From Candidatus Binataceae bacterium (GTDB lineage: Bacteria; Desulfobacterota; Binatia; Binatales; Binataceae), in assembly GCA_030038355.1 (NCBI GenBank), contig JASHPB010000071.1:1-64000 (forward strand): a stretch of 64,000 bases of DNA. The letters are read 5' to 3'. The stretch's first letter is position 1. Each line of letters begins with the position of its first letter. Of this stretch, positions 18,966-27,561 are shown piece by piece. Position numbers and translations under genes: made by a program. Under the pieces are notes generated by a model that saw only the letters and a list, made by a program, of their open reading frames with translations, did no database searches and was not told where the DNA came from.

Positions 18966-19913
18966 TCACACGGCGGAAGCCGCGTCGGCCCATTTTGGCG
19001 TGATGCCGATTCTCCGCGCCGCGTCGAGGACGCGGCAGGCCTCGCCGAGGTCGGTGAAGGCGACGCCTCGAACCGGCATCACGGCGAGATTCACCGGGCA
19101 CGACGCGAGAACATCGTAGGCAAAGCTCCTGATGGGAGCGGCGTCGTACAATCGCTCGACGGCCTCGCGCTCGGCTGCAGTACCTAGCAGATGGCGCGCG
19201 GCGGCGAAGTCGAGGTAGAGCTCCGGCTCCGCCATCATGATGAGCGCGAGTAGAGTCGAGAGACGTGCGATAATAACGCAGCTATTCCATAAGCTGCCGC
19301 GACGCATCAAATCGATTGCAGCTTCGTGGCCCGGCGCCGCGACGAAATTGCGCACCGAGCTAATCGCGAAACTCCCGGAGATCATCGCCGGACCCGGCTC
19401 GATCCAGCCGTAAGATGTTTCCGGCGCAAGCGCCGCCATTCCAAGCATTACGGTGAGTTCCGGGCGCCTTGCGACGATCTCGAAAGCGGCGCCGACGTGG
19501 CGCATGAACTCACGCTCGTTGCTGAGGAAATGATCCGATGGCATTACGGCGATACTCGCGTCCTGGCCGTCGGCCGCGAGTCGGAGCAGTGCGTACAGCA
19601 GGGCCGGCGCGGTCCCGCGATTAGACGGCTGAATCACGAGATTGCGAGCGGGCACGTCGCATACCAATGGGGTGTAAAATTCCTCGTGCTTGCGCGACAC
19701 CACGAGCATCGTGTCGTCGGTGGAGATCGCGAGCCGCGCGCGCCGGCGTGTGTCGGTGAGCAGCGCCTCGGAGCCGAGCAGCGCGCAGAACTGCTTTGGA
19801 ACGTCGGTGCCGGTGATTGCGCGAGTGAGCGGCGCGAGGCGAGTGCCGTCGCCACCCGCCATAATCACGGCGCATCGCCGATCACGGAGGGATCCTTTGT
19901 TCTGAACAATCAT
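18966..19913 (-). CDS. Mannose-1-phosphate guanylyltransferase-like nucleotidyltransferase
   Basis: A 315-residue nucleotidyltransferase of the GDP-mannose pyrophosphorylase type. The nucleotide-binding motif is AGGDGTRLAPLTR (about residues 19-31), followed by VPKQFCAL. IQPSNRGTAPALLYAL and IAVMPSDHFL are the typical GTP/sugar-site motifs. The C-terminal region (FAYDVLASCP, AFTDLGEACRV) resembles the single-domain form without a cupin isomerase domain. The product would feed polysaccharide or glycoconjugate synthesis, but no sugar pathway genes are nearby. Confidence 0.82.
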   Translation of the reverse strand: MIVQNKGSLRDRRCAVIMAGGDGTRLAPLTRAITGTDVPKQFCALLGSEALLTDTRRRARLAISTDDTMLVVSRKHEEFYTPLVCDVPARNLVIQPSNRGTAPALLYALLRLAADGQDASIAVMPSDHFLSNEREFMRHVGAAFEIVARRPELTVMLGMAALAPETSYGWIEPGPAMISGSFAISSVRNFVAAPGHEAAIDLMRRGSLWNSCVIIARLSTLLALIMMAEPELYLDFAAARHLLGTAAEREAVERLYDAAPIRSFAYDVLASCPVNLAVMPVRGVAFTDLGEACRVLDAARRIGITPKWADAASAV

Positions 19914-19985
19914 CGGTCAACCTCCAACCTCGGGCGCGACCGACTCGGCGCCGATGGGCGCCGCGTGAAAGCCGGCTCGCCCCGC

Positions 19986-20501
19986 TTATCCCACCCTCAC
20001 CTGACCGACACCCTGGAATGCCGCCGCGCGTCGGGCGCGCTTGCGAGCCGAACGTCCGGCGCGGACAACCTGGCGACGGCCCACCGATCGGAGTTGCTTC
20101 GTGGGCAGATCGCGCGGACCAATCAACTTCAATTGCCGGCGGAGCGTGCTCGGCTCGATACTGAGAACATCGCAGACCGCCTCGAACGAGAACGGATGAC
20201 GCGAGCCTTCGCGCGCCTCGAACCAGGCCGATACTTCCTCGAACTGCTCGCGGTCGGATCGCCGCGTTGATTGAACATTCTTGACGTAGCAGCGGATCGC
20301 GTCTTCGAGGACCGCAAAAACGAGGCGGGTTTCGCCGTCGAGTGAACCCTTGCGCCGCGTCAGATCGTAGAACTGCACGGGAACGAGGAAATCCGGCTCG
20401 AAGCGCGAGTTCAGCCAAGGGTCAGGTTGTGTCACCTCCTGCATGACGAGGCCACCGGAAGAGAAACCGCTACTGAATTTTTCTGCTCCCACAAAGTCCA
20501 T
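19986..20501 (-). CDS. Putative helix-turn-helix protein of an uncharacterised family
   Basis: A 171-residue protein. The central part (LVFAVLEDAIRCYVKN, EVSAWFEAREGSRHPFSFEAV) is followed by a possible HTH (CDVLSIEPSTLRRQLK) and a very basic tail (GRRQVVRAGRSARKRARRAA). I recall similar uncharacterised proteins in deltaproteobacteria-like genomes but cannot name a family. A GAGGAGA site upstream of the ATG at 20501 supports the start. The organisation suggests a DNA-binding regulator, by inference only. It is followed by the guanylyltransferase-like gene 72 bases downstream. Confidence 0.65.
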   Translation of the reverse strand: MDFVGAEKFSSGFSSGGLVMQEVTQPDPWLNSRFEPDFLVPVQFYDLTRRKGSLDGETRLVFAVLEDAIRCYVKNVQSTRRSDREQFEEVSAWFEAREGSRHPFSFEAVCDVLSIEPSTLRRQLKLIGPRDLPTKQLRSVGRRQVVRAGRSARKRARRAAAFQGVGQVRVG

Positions 20502-21064
20502 TTATGTTAGGTCTCCTCTGCTGCTTCCTTTCACCAACATCCTGCAGGTCTCTAAAAGACCTTCGAGCGCCAAAGCATCGCTTGTGCCAAGGTGCAGGGT
20601 CTTGGCTAATAGGAGCCAAGGCTAAGGAATAAGCCGCAATTTTCCTGCCGACTTTTGAATCGACTTCATCCAGGATCGAAGATTCCACGAATAGAAAATA
20701 GGCAGGTGCCGCCAAAGACGGCGCTCGCAATCGACGAGCCGATGGCGGCCATCTCATCGCAAGGGGTTTGCGACGGTCAACATGATAAGTGGTCGACATC
20801 GGTATCCGAATTGAACCGCGAAGCAGACGCAGAGAGACACGATAAGGAATACCAATACGGCATTTTGCCTAGGCATAAGAAATGGCTGACCCGCCTAATC
20901 TATTGAAATCAAAGGAAAATTAGCGGCCGACCTGATGGCTTGTGACTTGCTGTCTTCGGCTGTCTTCAATCGAGCGAGGAGCGAACGGCGCTGCTCGCTG
21001 GATAATCAGTCAAATGACTCAGTCGCCGAATGATTATATTTCAACCCGGTCGTCGAGGACCGCA
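20502..21064. other. Gene-free stretch with a short hairpin
   Basis: About 560 bases with no supportable gene; the GC content is lower than in the flanks. A 7-base hairpin (cttggct aatagg agccaag, 20601-20620) lies upstream of the putative HTH gene. It may be part of that gene's leader, but no promoter could be assigned. Confidence 0.45.
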
Positions 21065-21290
21065 ATGACCAGCACGCTTTCAATTGATTCCCACCGCCTG
21101 CGGCTCAACCAGACAACCGCGCGGCAGATCAGGCGTAAGGCGGCCGGTCTGGACAACTACTTCGACTGCGTCACCCGATGTGAAGCGACGTTTCAGGGTT
21201 CTGCCCAACGAGCAGATGGTCATCCGCAATGAAGGCTCTTTCAAGCTCGACGCGGCGATTCACGATGCCTTCGACGCCGCGGGGCGATAA
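21065..21290 (+). pseudogene. HPF/RaiA-type ribosome hibernation factor remnant
   Basis: From the ATG at 21065 the frame encodes LNQTTARQIRRKAAGLDNYF and DCVTRCEATF, which resembles the HPF/RaiA pattern (…R..A.RLE.F.DRI..C.V...). The signal then moves to another frame ending FKLDAAIHDAFDAAGR before the TAA at 21288, which resembles the C-terminal helix of the fold. About 30 central residues are missing and the frame changes once. It is therefore a truncated, frameshifted remnant. Identification is by pattern only. Confidence 0.55.
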
Positions 21291-21410
21291 CTTAAGAGGC
21301 GATAATTTAAGAGATGATGCGCGCGTTTTGCGCGATACAGCGAAAGCTGAGTAGTGAGGCGGGCTCACTTCGCCTCCAAACCGGTTGACCCGGAAGGATA
21401 GAGAGAGAAA

Positions 21411-22010
21411 GTGATTCAAACAGTTGAAACTCGACACGAGAGCAACCGCGAGCGGACGCTTCGTGCCTTGCTGACCCATCAGCGCGACGAAATTCTGGCG
21501 CGGCTGACAGATTCCCGCGACTCCAACGCCGATATGCAAGGGCCGAGCGGCGATGAGATGGACGTAGCTCGTTCATTGGCGGAGGCCGAAACTCGGGGCT
21601 TTCTGCTCGATCGCGAGGAATCGAAATTGCGCGCCATTGACGCGGCAATCGCAAGGCTCGAGCGCGGAGACTACGGTATCTGCGCTAACTGCGGCGAGGA
21701 AATCCCGCTGATCCGGCTGAAGGCCGTCCCCTTCGCGACTTATTGCGTCGATTGCCAGCATGAGCGGGCTCAGATGGTGGGCCTGCGGACCGCGCCGACA
21801 ACGCCAAGCTTGGGCAAGGAATTTGTCGAGACGGATGATTCCAACGCTCGGGCCAAGGATGCCAAGGCGCAGCTGGGCGATGACGATGACTCCAGCTCGA
21901 TCCTGTCGGATAGTCCCTTCGGTCCTGATGAGGACGAGCTCGAGCTTCAACAAGAGCCTCGTCGAAAGCGGGGGCGTCCGCGTAAGAATCCAGTGGCGGT
22001 GGCCCGCTAG
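21411..22010 (+). CDS. DksA/TraR-type zinc-finger protein with acidic and AT-hook-like tail
   Basis: A 199-residue protein with a coiled-coil N-terminal part and an acidic MDVARSLAEAE segment. It then has the TraR/DksA C4 zinc finger (CANC at 91-94, CVDC at 112-115). DksA proteins bind the RNA polymerase secondary channel and mediate the stringent response. Here a tail of about 60 residues follows that is unusual for the family. It is acidic (GDDDDSSS, DEDELELQQE) and ends with RKRGRPRKN (185-193), an AT-hook-like RGRP core. The GTG start at 21411 follows a purine-rich GGAAGGATAGAG site. Confidence 0.85.
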   Translation: MIQTVETRHESNRERTLRALLTHQRDEILARLTDSRDSNADMQGPSGDEMDVARSLAEAETRGFLLDREESKLRAIDAAIARLERGDYGICANCGEEIPLIRLKAVPFATYCVDCQHERAQMVGLRTAPTTPSLGKEFVETDDSNARAKDAKAQLGDDDDSSSILSDSPFGPDEDELELQQEPRRKRGRPRKNPVAVAR

Positions 22011-22287
22011 ACCTTGTACGACGGCGGGGATCGTCCACGGCCGTCGCCAATTCCCGACCATGTCGCATCCGATGCTCCGGATCGATGCACCAGCGTCCGG
22101 TTTCGGGGCGAATCGACGATAACGTGACGCCTCTTTTGCTCCCGAATCAGTCTGAATTGTTCTGGAAATCTCCTCTAGTTTAGACCACGCCTAACAGCTC
22201 ACGGCATAGCGATTGCTGCCCGATCGGTCGTCGTCGCTCCGCGTTGGCTAAGACGCATTGGGTAAGGTCGGCGGAAAGGGGTGGTGA

Positions 22288-22600
22288 ATGGATCTGCTGC
22301 TAGTGGAAGACCATCCTACCGAGTCGTCTGTTGATGGATGATCGACTGCGCCGGGCCTTCTTCCCCAAGGCGCAGATAGATAGCGATCGCCCAGACGCTC
22401 ATCAGCTCGCCGATGTGCTTGCGCGAAGATGACTGTCAAGTGATCGTCACCGACTACTGGCTCGGACGGAGCGACGGCCTGTCCGTCCTCCAGCACGTCA
22501 AGGAGCGATGGCGCCGAGGACGCGTAATCGTCCCAACGTACTACGGCCGTGAGGTCGTGGCAGAAGCCTTCAAATTGGCCTCTATTATTACCTGCTCAGC
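22288..22600 (+). pseudogene. Response regulator receiver-domain remnant
   Basis: An ATG at 22288 after a GGAAAGGGG site starts MDLLLVEDHPTESS and stops after 17 codons. A second frame from about 22413 encodes DDCQVIVTDYWLGRSDGLSV and LQHVKERW, with the phospho-acceptor Asp in VTDY, then VIVPTYYG. The order matches a receiver domain, but the reading frame is broken and part is missing. It is not functional as a single protein. Confidence 0.65.
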
Positions 22601-22875
22601 CCGAGGGTTTCGACAACCTGGTGGATGTCGTTCGGCTTTCGAAAGGCAAGGCGCGCGAGGATCGCAACGAACTTGGCGACGCTCTGATTCAGTGCTTGCC
22701 TGAGGCGGTATTGCGCGTCGATTCAGAGGGCAGAAATCTCGACCTCGAATGCAGCCGGCGAGCGCCTCCATGGTTAGCCGAGCCAGTCCGTGCTCGGGTA
22801 CGCCGTCGAGATCCTGCTGCCACCCTCAGCCGCCACGATATCTTGCGCCGTCACGAATTGGCTCACCGCGGCTAG
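22601..22875 (+). pseudogene. PAS-domain protein remnant
   Basis: One frame reads FDNLVDVVRLSKGKAREDRN then LIQCLPEAVLRVDSEGR, the N-terminal part of a PAS domain. The expected continuation appears in a different frame (AAGERLHG, stop, then VLGYAVEILLPPSAA). Frame change plus an in-frame TAG mean decay. It directly follows the receiver remnant, so both may derive from one lost sensor/regulator locus. Confidence 0.6.
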
Positions 22876-22982
22876 CCCGTATCAAACTTCGCAACGATGC
22901 TACTCAAGGCGGACAGTTCGCCTGCCAAGTTTACGATGACGATAGTCCCAGTACTGAGCGGTCGCGGACCGCCTAGCGTGAT

Positions 22983-23357
22983 TCAGAAGCAGGCCGCTGA
23001 CCAGTTTGTAGCAGCGCCTTGATGAAGACCGGCGGGCGCTTGCTCAAAACTTGCCCGCTATTGCTGGTTGTTGCTGGCCGAGAGCCATCTAACGCGCGCC
23101 GGCTGTTACACCATTCCACTGTTACACGCATTCCACGGTGCATGGGGCTATTCAGCTTCATCTCGCTGCGCCGAGATCGCACGGTTCCCTTGGAATAGAC
23201 CTTAGATCACGCCTCGCTAATTCCCCGCTTCGACCAACTCCCCGAACCAGAAGCCCGGGCGCTAGCAGTCAGGGCCACGCTATGCCTATCCTCTTTTGGC
23301 GCGGGCCGAAGAGGCCACGTAGCCGACGTACTGTTCGCCGGCAGGCGCCCGCACGGC
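22983..23357. other. Gene-free stretch upstream of the sensor kinase
   Basis: Positions 22983-23357 contain only short, unrecognised open frames. One encodes a hydrophobic KTCPLLLVVAG segment but shows no start context. No repeat or RNA signal was recognised. It probably holds the promoter of the kinase gene plus further eroded sequence. Confidence 0.4.
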
Positions 23358-24689
23358 GTGAAAACAGGCTTTCTCACTCATACCGGACGACCGCATCCCG
23401 CGCGCCTCGCGATTCGATACGCGTTGGCGGGTATCGTTTGGATCGCGGTCTCCGAGTATCTGCTGGCGGCGCTGCCGATCCATTCGCTGCTGCTGAACCG
23501 GTTCCTATTCGTCAGCGTCACGACCGTTCTGCTTTTCATCGTCGCGAGCCGCTACGCCCACACTCTGCAATTCTCGATCACCGTGCGAGACGAGGCGCTC
23601 GCTCGGGCGCACGGCTACTTTGATTCTGCGGTCGAAGGAATTGTCACCGCGGATTGCGAAGGTCTGATTCGACAGATGAATCCGCGCGCCCAAGAGATGT
23701 TCGGCTATCACGAGGTCGAGTTGCTCGGTCATCCAATCGAGGTGCTCATTCCCACGCGCTATCGCAAGGAACATCCGGCGCTCAGGAAGGCGTTCCATCG
23801 CGAAGGACGTTGGCGAGCGACGGGAGTCGGGCGCGAGATCATCGCGATTCGCAAGGACGGCAGCGAATTCCCTGCCGAAATCACAATCAATCACGTGCCG
23901 ACGCATCACGGCGACCTTGCGATCGCGTTCGTAAGCGATATCAGCGAGCGGCGTGCGATGGAGCGCGAGGCCCGCCGCAGTGAAACCCTCAACGCGCTCG
24001 GCGCGGTTGCAACTGGAATCGCTCACGAGCTGAACAATCCGCTTGCGGTTATCGCCTCGCGCATCGAGGTGATGCTGATGCCCGGGCAGGAACTCCCACC
24101 CGAGCTCCGGCAGGATCTGATGGTTTTACAGCGCAATGTCGAACGCGCGAGCCGCATCTCGCAAAATCTATTGTCGCTGGCACGCCAGCGGCCGGGCGTG
24201 CGGCAGCCGCTCGACATCAACAAGGCCATCGAAGAGGCGCTGCTCCTTGTCCGAAGCGACTCGCGCGGCACGAGGCTGACTTTCGATCTCGATCTCGATA
24301 GCATACTGCCGCCGGTGATCGCGGATCCGACTAGTCTCGAGCAGGTGCTGATTAACCTTGTGTCGAACGCGCGCGATGCGGGTGCGACTCACCTCGCGAT
24401 TCAAACCGCGACCGACTCGGCCCGACTGTCCAACATCAGGATCAGTATCAGCGACGATGGCGAAGGGATCGCGCCGGCCGCGCTCGAACGGCTGTTTCAG
24501 CCGTTTTTCACTACCAAGCCCAAGGGGACGGGACTCGGGCTATGGCTCAGCCGCCGCATGGTCCAGGATCATGGCGGCAGCATGGAAGTGAAATCGGAAG
24601 TCGGTAAAGGAACGACTTTTACAATCCTGCTCCCGGTACGCGAGGCGGCCCCAGCCCTTATTGAAGGCCACATGCATGCCGCAAAATGA
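23358..24689 (+). CDS. Membrane PAS sensor histidine kinase
   Basis: A 443-residue two-component sensor. Two membrane helices lie at about residues 18-38 and 46-64. A PAS domain follows (about 82-195, ANHGYF-like start, HPIEVLIPTRYRKEHP, SEFPAEITINHVP). The HisKA dimerisation helix carries the phospho-acceptor H223 in GIAHELNNPLAV. The HATPase domain has the N box NLVSNARDAG, the G1 box DDGEGIAP and GTGLGLWL. The start is a GTG at 23358. It overlaps the following response regulator gene, so the two form one operon. Confidence 0.9.
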   Translation: MKTGFLTHTGRPHPARLAIRYALAGIVWIAVSEYLLAALPIHSLLLNRFLFVSVTTVLLFIVASRYAHTLQFSITVRDEALARAHGYFDSAVEGIVTADCEGLIRQMNPRAQEMFGYHEVELLGHPIEVLIPTRYRKEHPALRKAFHREGRWRATGVGREIIAIRKDGSEFPAEITINHVPTHHGDLAIAFVSDISERRAMEREARRSETLNALGAVATGIAHELNNPLAVIASRIEVMLMPGQELPPELRQDLMVLQRNVERASRISQNLLSLARQRPGVRQPLDINKAIEEALLLVRSDSRGTRLTFDLDLDSILPPVIADPTSLEQVLINLVSNARDAGATHLAIQTATDSARLSNIRISISDDGEGIAPAALERLFQPFFTTKPKGTGLGLWLSRRMVQDHGGSMEVKSEVGKGTTFTILLPVREAAPALIEGHMHAAK

Positions 24690-25083
24690 GCGCGACGGTG
24701 AGGCGCCGTCGCGCCGCGTTCGTATTCTGCTCGTCGACGATGAACGCGATCTGGTCGATGCGTACACTCGTTTGCTGGCGCGTGCCGGCTACGATTGCCT
24801 GGGCGCTTTCGACCCCGACCAGGCAATCGCCAGAATCGACGCCGAGCTCTTCGACCTGATGATCACGGACCTGAGCCTGCCGCGCCGCAGCGGCCTGGAA
24901 ATCATTCGTCGCGCGCGAAGCGGAGCCCGTCCGGTTCCGGTTATCGTGATGACCGGGCACAACACACCCGACCTCAACGCCGCTGCGCGCGAGGCGGGCG
25001 CCGACACCTGCCTGCTGAAGCCGGTTTCGATAAGGGAGCTGACTTTAGTGATTCGCGAAACCCTCGCCCGCCATGCGAAATAG
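24676..25083 (+). CDS. Single-domain response regulator (receiver only)
   Basis: A 135-residue receiver domain with the acidic pair DD (21-22), phospho-acceptor D65 in LMITDLSLP, T93 and K115 in LLKPVS. No output domain follows, so it acts through a protein partner or a phosphorelay. The ATG at 24676 lies inside the end of the kinase gene (14-base overlap), which points to coupled translation and a cognate pair. Confidence 0.9.
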   Translation: MPQNERDGEAPSRRVRILLVDDERDLVDAYTRLLARAGYDCLGAFDPDQAIARIDAELFDLMITDLSLPRRSGLEIIRRARSGARPVPVIVMTGHNTPDLNAAAREAGADTCLLKPVSIRELTLVIRETLARHAK

Positions 25084-25194
25084 CCGCGCGCGTAGGGCGA
25101 CGGTGAGAAACTGCACGGCCATCGCGGGCGCTCTTCAAAGCGTCCTCGGGCGGCGGGGCTCCGGGATGGAGCGGCCACATGTCGTTTCGAGGCC

Positions 25195-25989
25195 TCACTG
25201 CCCAAGGGAGAGCGATCCAGAGGGGCGGGCGTCGGGGTTGACCGCGGCGAGCATCGCTTCGACGGCGTCGCGGAGGAGCGCATCGATCCACTCGAACCCG
25301 GCGCCTCGGAGGTCTGGACGCATCCCGACACCGGCATTCGATCTCCAACCTGACGTGGATTTGGCGGGCCCAAGCGCTTCGTATGATCGTAGCCGACAAT
25401 CTCGTTCGCCCGCGTCCAGAAGCGCAGCCAGTTTTCCTGGCTTTAGCGCGGCGTCAGCCGCGATTTCCGGCGGCGAAATTCACGCAAGAACAGCTCCTCC
25501 GCGCAAGTGGACTCGACCAGCAGGAACACTCCGCCCCGACGAAGCATGCTGAACCCGTCGATCAGCTCAGCAAAGTCGGGGTGTATCGAACCAATGGAAT
25601 GGGTTCGCGTCACGACCATGTCATAGTCATCGCGCAGGCCGCTCGGCCAATCGGAGTTCTAGCGGTCGGACACGAAATTCCCCGCCAAGACGCCGCCCTC
25701 GCGCTGATTCACTTTCCTGCAAATCGAGATGCGGAACAAATCGCGATCGACGCAATCGATTTTTGAGACTTCGGATGGCGGGCATGAATTGATCGGCCAG
25801 CATCGCCGGGACCGAAGCACAAGTCGAGAACCGGAAGAGCTACATTGGCGGGAAAGGGCAGCGCGGCGGCCGTCAAGTGGAGAGCGCAGCGCTGCTCGGG
25901 GCGCCCTGCTCCGCTTGCCACAGGTCCAGCGGTTCATCGAGATGCTTATCAGTGAGCTTCTGCTCGATCTGACTCTGCATGAGTGCCAT
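25195..25989 (-). pseudogene. Class I SAM-dependent methyltransferase gene, disrupted
   Basis: Read from the ATG at 25989 (AGGAAAGGG site upstream), the first frame gives IEQKLTDKHLDEPLDLWQAE and ends at a TGA after about 38 codons. Other frames then give, in the right order, NVALPVLDLCFGPGDAG (SAM motif I), KIDCVDRDLFRISICRKVNQ (motif II region), MVVTRTHSIG, RRGGVFLLVESTCAEELF, ENWLRFWTRANEIVGYDHTK and GFEWIDALLRDAVEAML, ending at a TGA at 25195-25197. At least three frame changes separate the parts. The domain order is that of one enzyme of about 260 residues. Confidence 0.65.
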
Positions 25990-26129
25990 CGAAACGCCCT
26001 TTCCTGCGTGTTGGTCTCGCTGCTATCAGGCGCGGCGATCTCCCTTACTTATGAACGGCGCGGCGAATCTGAAGTTACGAAATAGATGGCGCGAAGCATC
26101 GTCTTGTAGAGCCTCGCGCGGGGCCTTGG

Positions 26130-27395
26130 TTACTCCGACGGCAGCCAGTTTGGAGGCCAGACGCGCTCGGGAAATGGCACCAGCGAGAGCGGAATGATGC
26201 CTCTCTCCTTGGGATTCCACTTGCTCGCCCGCACGAACGCCGCGCTCTCCTCAAGTTGCACCAATTCGAGCGGAGTGAAGCTGCCCGGCGATTCTGTGGT
26301 GTGTGCTTTCACCTTCGCGAGATTTTGCCTAGCAGCGTCGATGCCCTGCGCCGCCGCCTTCTGAAACTGCTCCCGCGCAATTTTGATGCGCTCTTCGTCG
26401 CTGCCGTTCGGCAGCAGCGCCGGGCATCCGTGCTTGAAACAGAACGCGCCGAGGTTGAGCTGCGCATCGGCCAGGCCCTGCGCCGCAGCGTACGAATAGA
26501 GCGCCGCCGCGCTCGAAGCATCCTGCTGGGGCAGCCCCCATCCATGCTCAGACATCAGGCCGAGATTGAATTGCGATGCGGGATTACCCTCGTAGGCAGC
26601 CGCGCAGAACCACGGGGCCGCGGCGGCGAGATCCTTGGGGACGTTCGGCGCGCCCAGCGCAAACACGTAGCCGTAGTCCGCCGCCGCGTTCGGATCGCCG
26701 ACTGCGGCGGTCGCTTTAAGCTTCTCGCGCGCTTCGGCGTCACCTTGCTGAATCCTGTCGAGTAAGTCGTTCGCCGCCTGCCATTGCATCGGACGAGTCG
26801 ATTCCGGCGAGCCCCACGCATAGACGACATAGCCGCCGGGAATCGAGACTTCGTTGCCCGGCGTGAGGAGCCATTGCGTCACGGGCACAACGCCGCACAA
26901 CTTCACCGCCGTGAGCGTACCTCCCAACGCTAGGCCCTTCATGCCGCGCGAGCGCATCGCGGCGACCGCATCTGGAAAGTCGAGAAAGTCGGCTGGAATC
27001 GGCACGGTACCCCAGCTTACCGATCCCGCGGCTTGATCGCTCTCAGGTCCGACGCCCTCAGTGACCGTGTATCCGGTCAAATCGCTCGGCGAGACGAACT
27101 CCATCGTGGTTTGCCACGGGCCTGAAGTGCTTTCGACTTCGAGCGAGACCATTATTGCGTCTGGATGCCACTTGCGCGCATTTTTGATCGCGGCCGCGGC
27201 AATCTTCGGCAGACGGTACGGACCTTCACTTGACTGATTTTTCTCTCCCGCTGCTCTCTCGCCGCCCGCGCGTCGGCATCCGACGGTGGTGATGAGGGTG
27301 ACAACGGCGAGGAGGCTTGCACACACCCCTCTGGTCGCGCGATGAAATCGCGGCCCTGATTGTTGCGGCTGGCTCAAGGTCGATCTCACAGACAT
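26130..27395 (-). CDS. SEL1/TPR-repeat lipoprotein
   Basis: The ATG at 27395 gives a 421-residue protein with a signal peptide and lipobox (VTLITTVGC). The first half holds a globular region of unknown fold (IAAAAIKNARKWHPDA, MVSLEVESTSGPW). The second half contains SEL1-type repeats (GDPNAAADYGYVFALG, GNPASQFNLGLMSEHGWG, GLADAQLNLGAFCFKHG), which mediate protein contacts. It is probably an envelope scaffold. It is convergent with the decayed methyltransferase region's upstream DNA and has no operon partner. Confidence 0.75.
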   Translation of the reverse strand: MSVRSTLSQPQQSGPRFHRATRGVCASLLAVVTLITTVGCRRAGGERAAGEKNQSSEGPYRLPKIAAAAIKNARKWHPDAIMVSLEVESTSGPWQTTMEFVSPSDLTGYTVTEGVGPESDQAAGSVSWGTVPIPADFLDFPDAVAAMRSRGMKGLALGGTLTAVKLCGVVPVTQWLLTPGNEVSIPGGYVVYAWGSPESTRPMQWQAANDLLDRIQQGDAEAREKLKATAAVGDPNAAADYGYVFALGAPNVPKDLAAAAPWFCAAAYEGNPASQFNLGLMSEHGWGLPQQDASSAAALYSYAAAQGLADAQLNLGAFCFKHGCPALLPNGSDEERIKIAREQFQKAAAQGIDAARQNLAKVKAHTTESPGSFTPLELVQLEESAAFVRASKWNPKERGIIPLSLVPFPERVWPPNWLPSE

Positions 27396-27561
27396 CAAGC
27401 GCGACCACGACGAACGACGCGAGCTTATCGCCAACGATTTGACAACGAAAGTGAATCGTTGGCGACTGCCGCGGCGTCATTCACATGGCGGTTACGACGA
27501 AATTACGCGACCCTCAATTTCGCGTTCGGCTTGACTTTGCCTGCTTGGTAGACTTGCCGCG

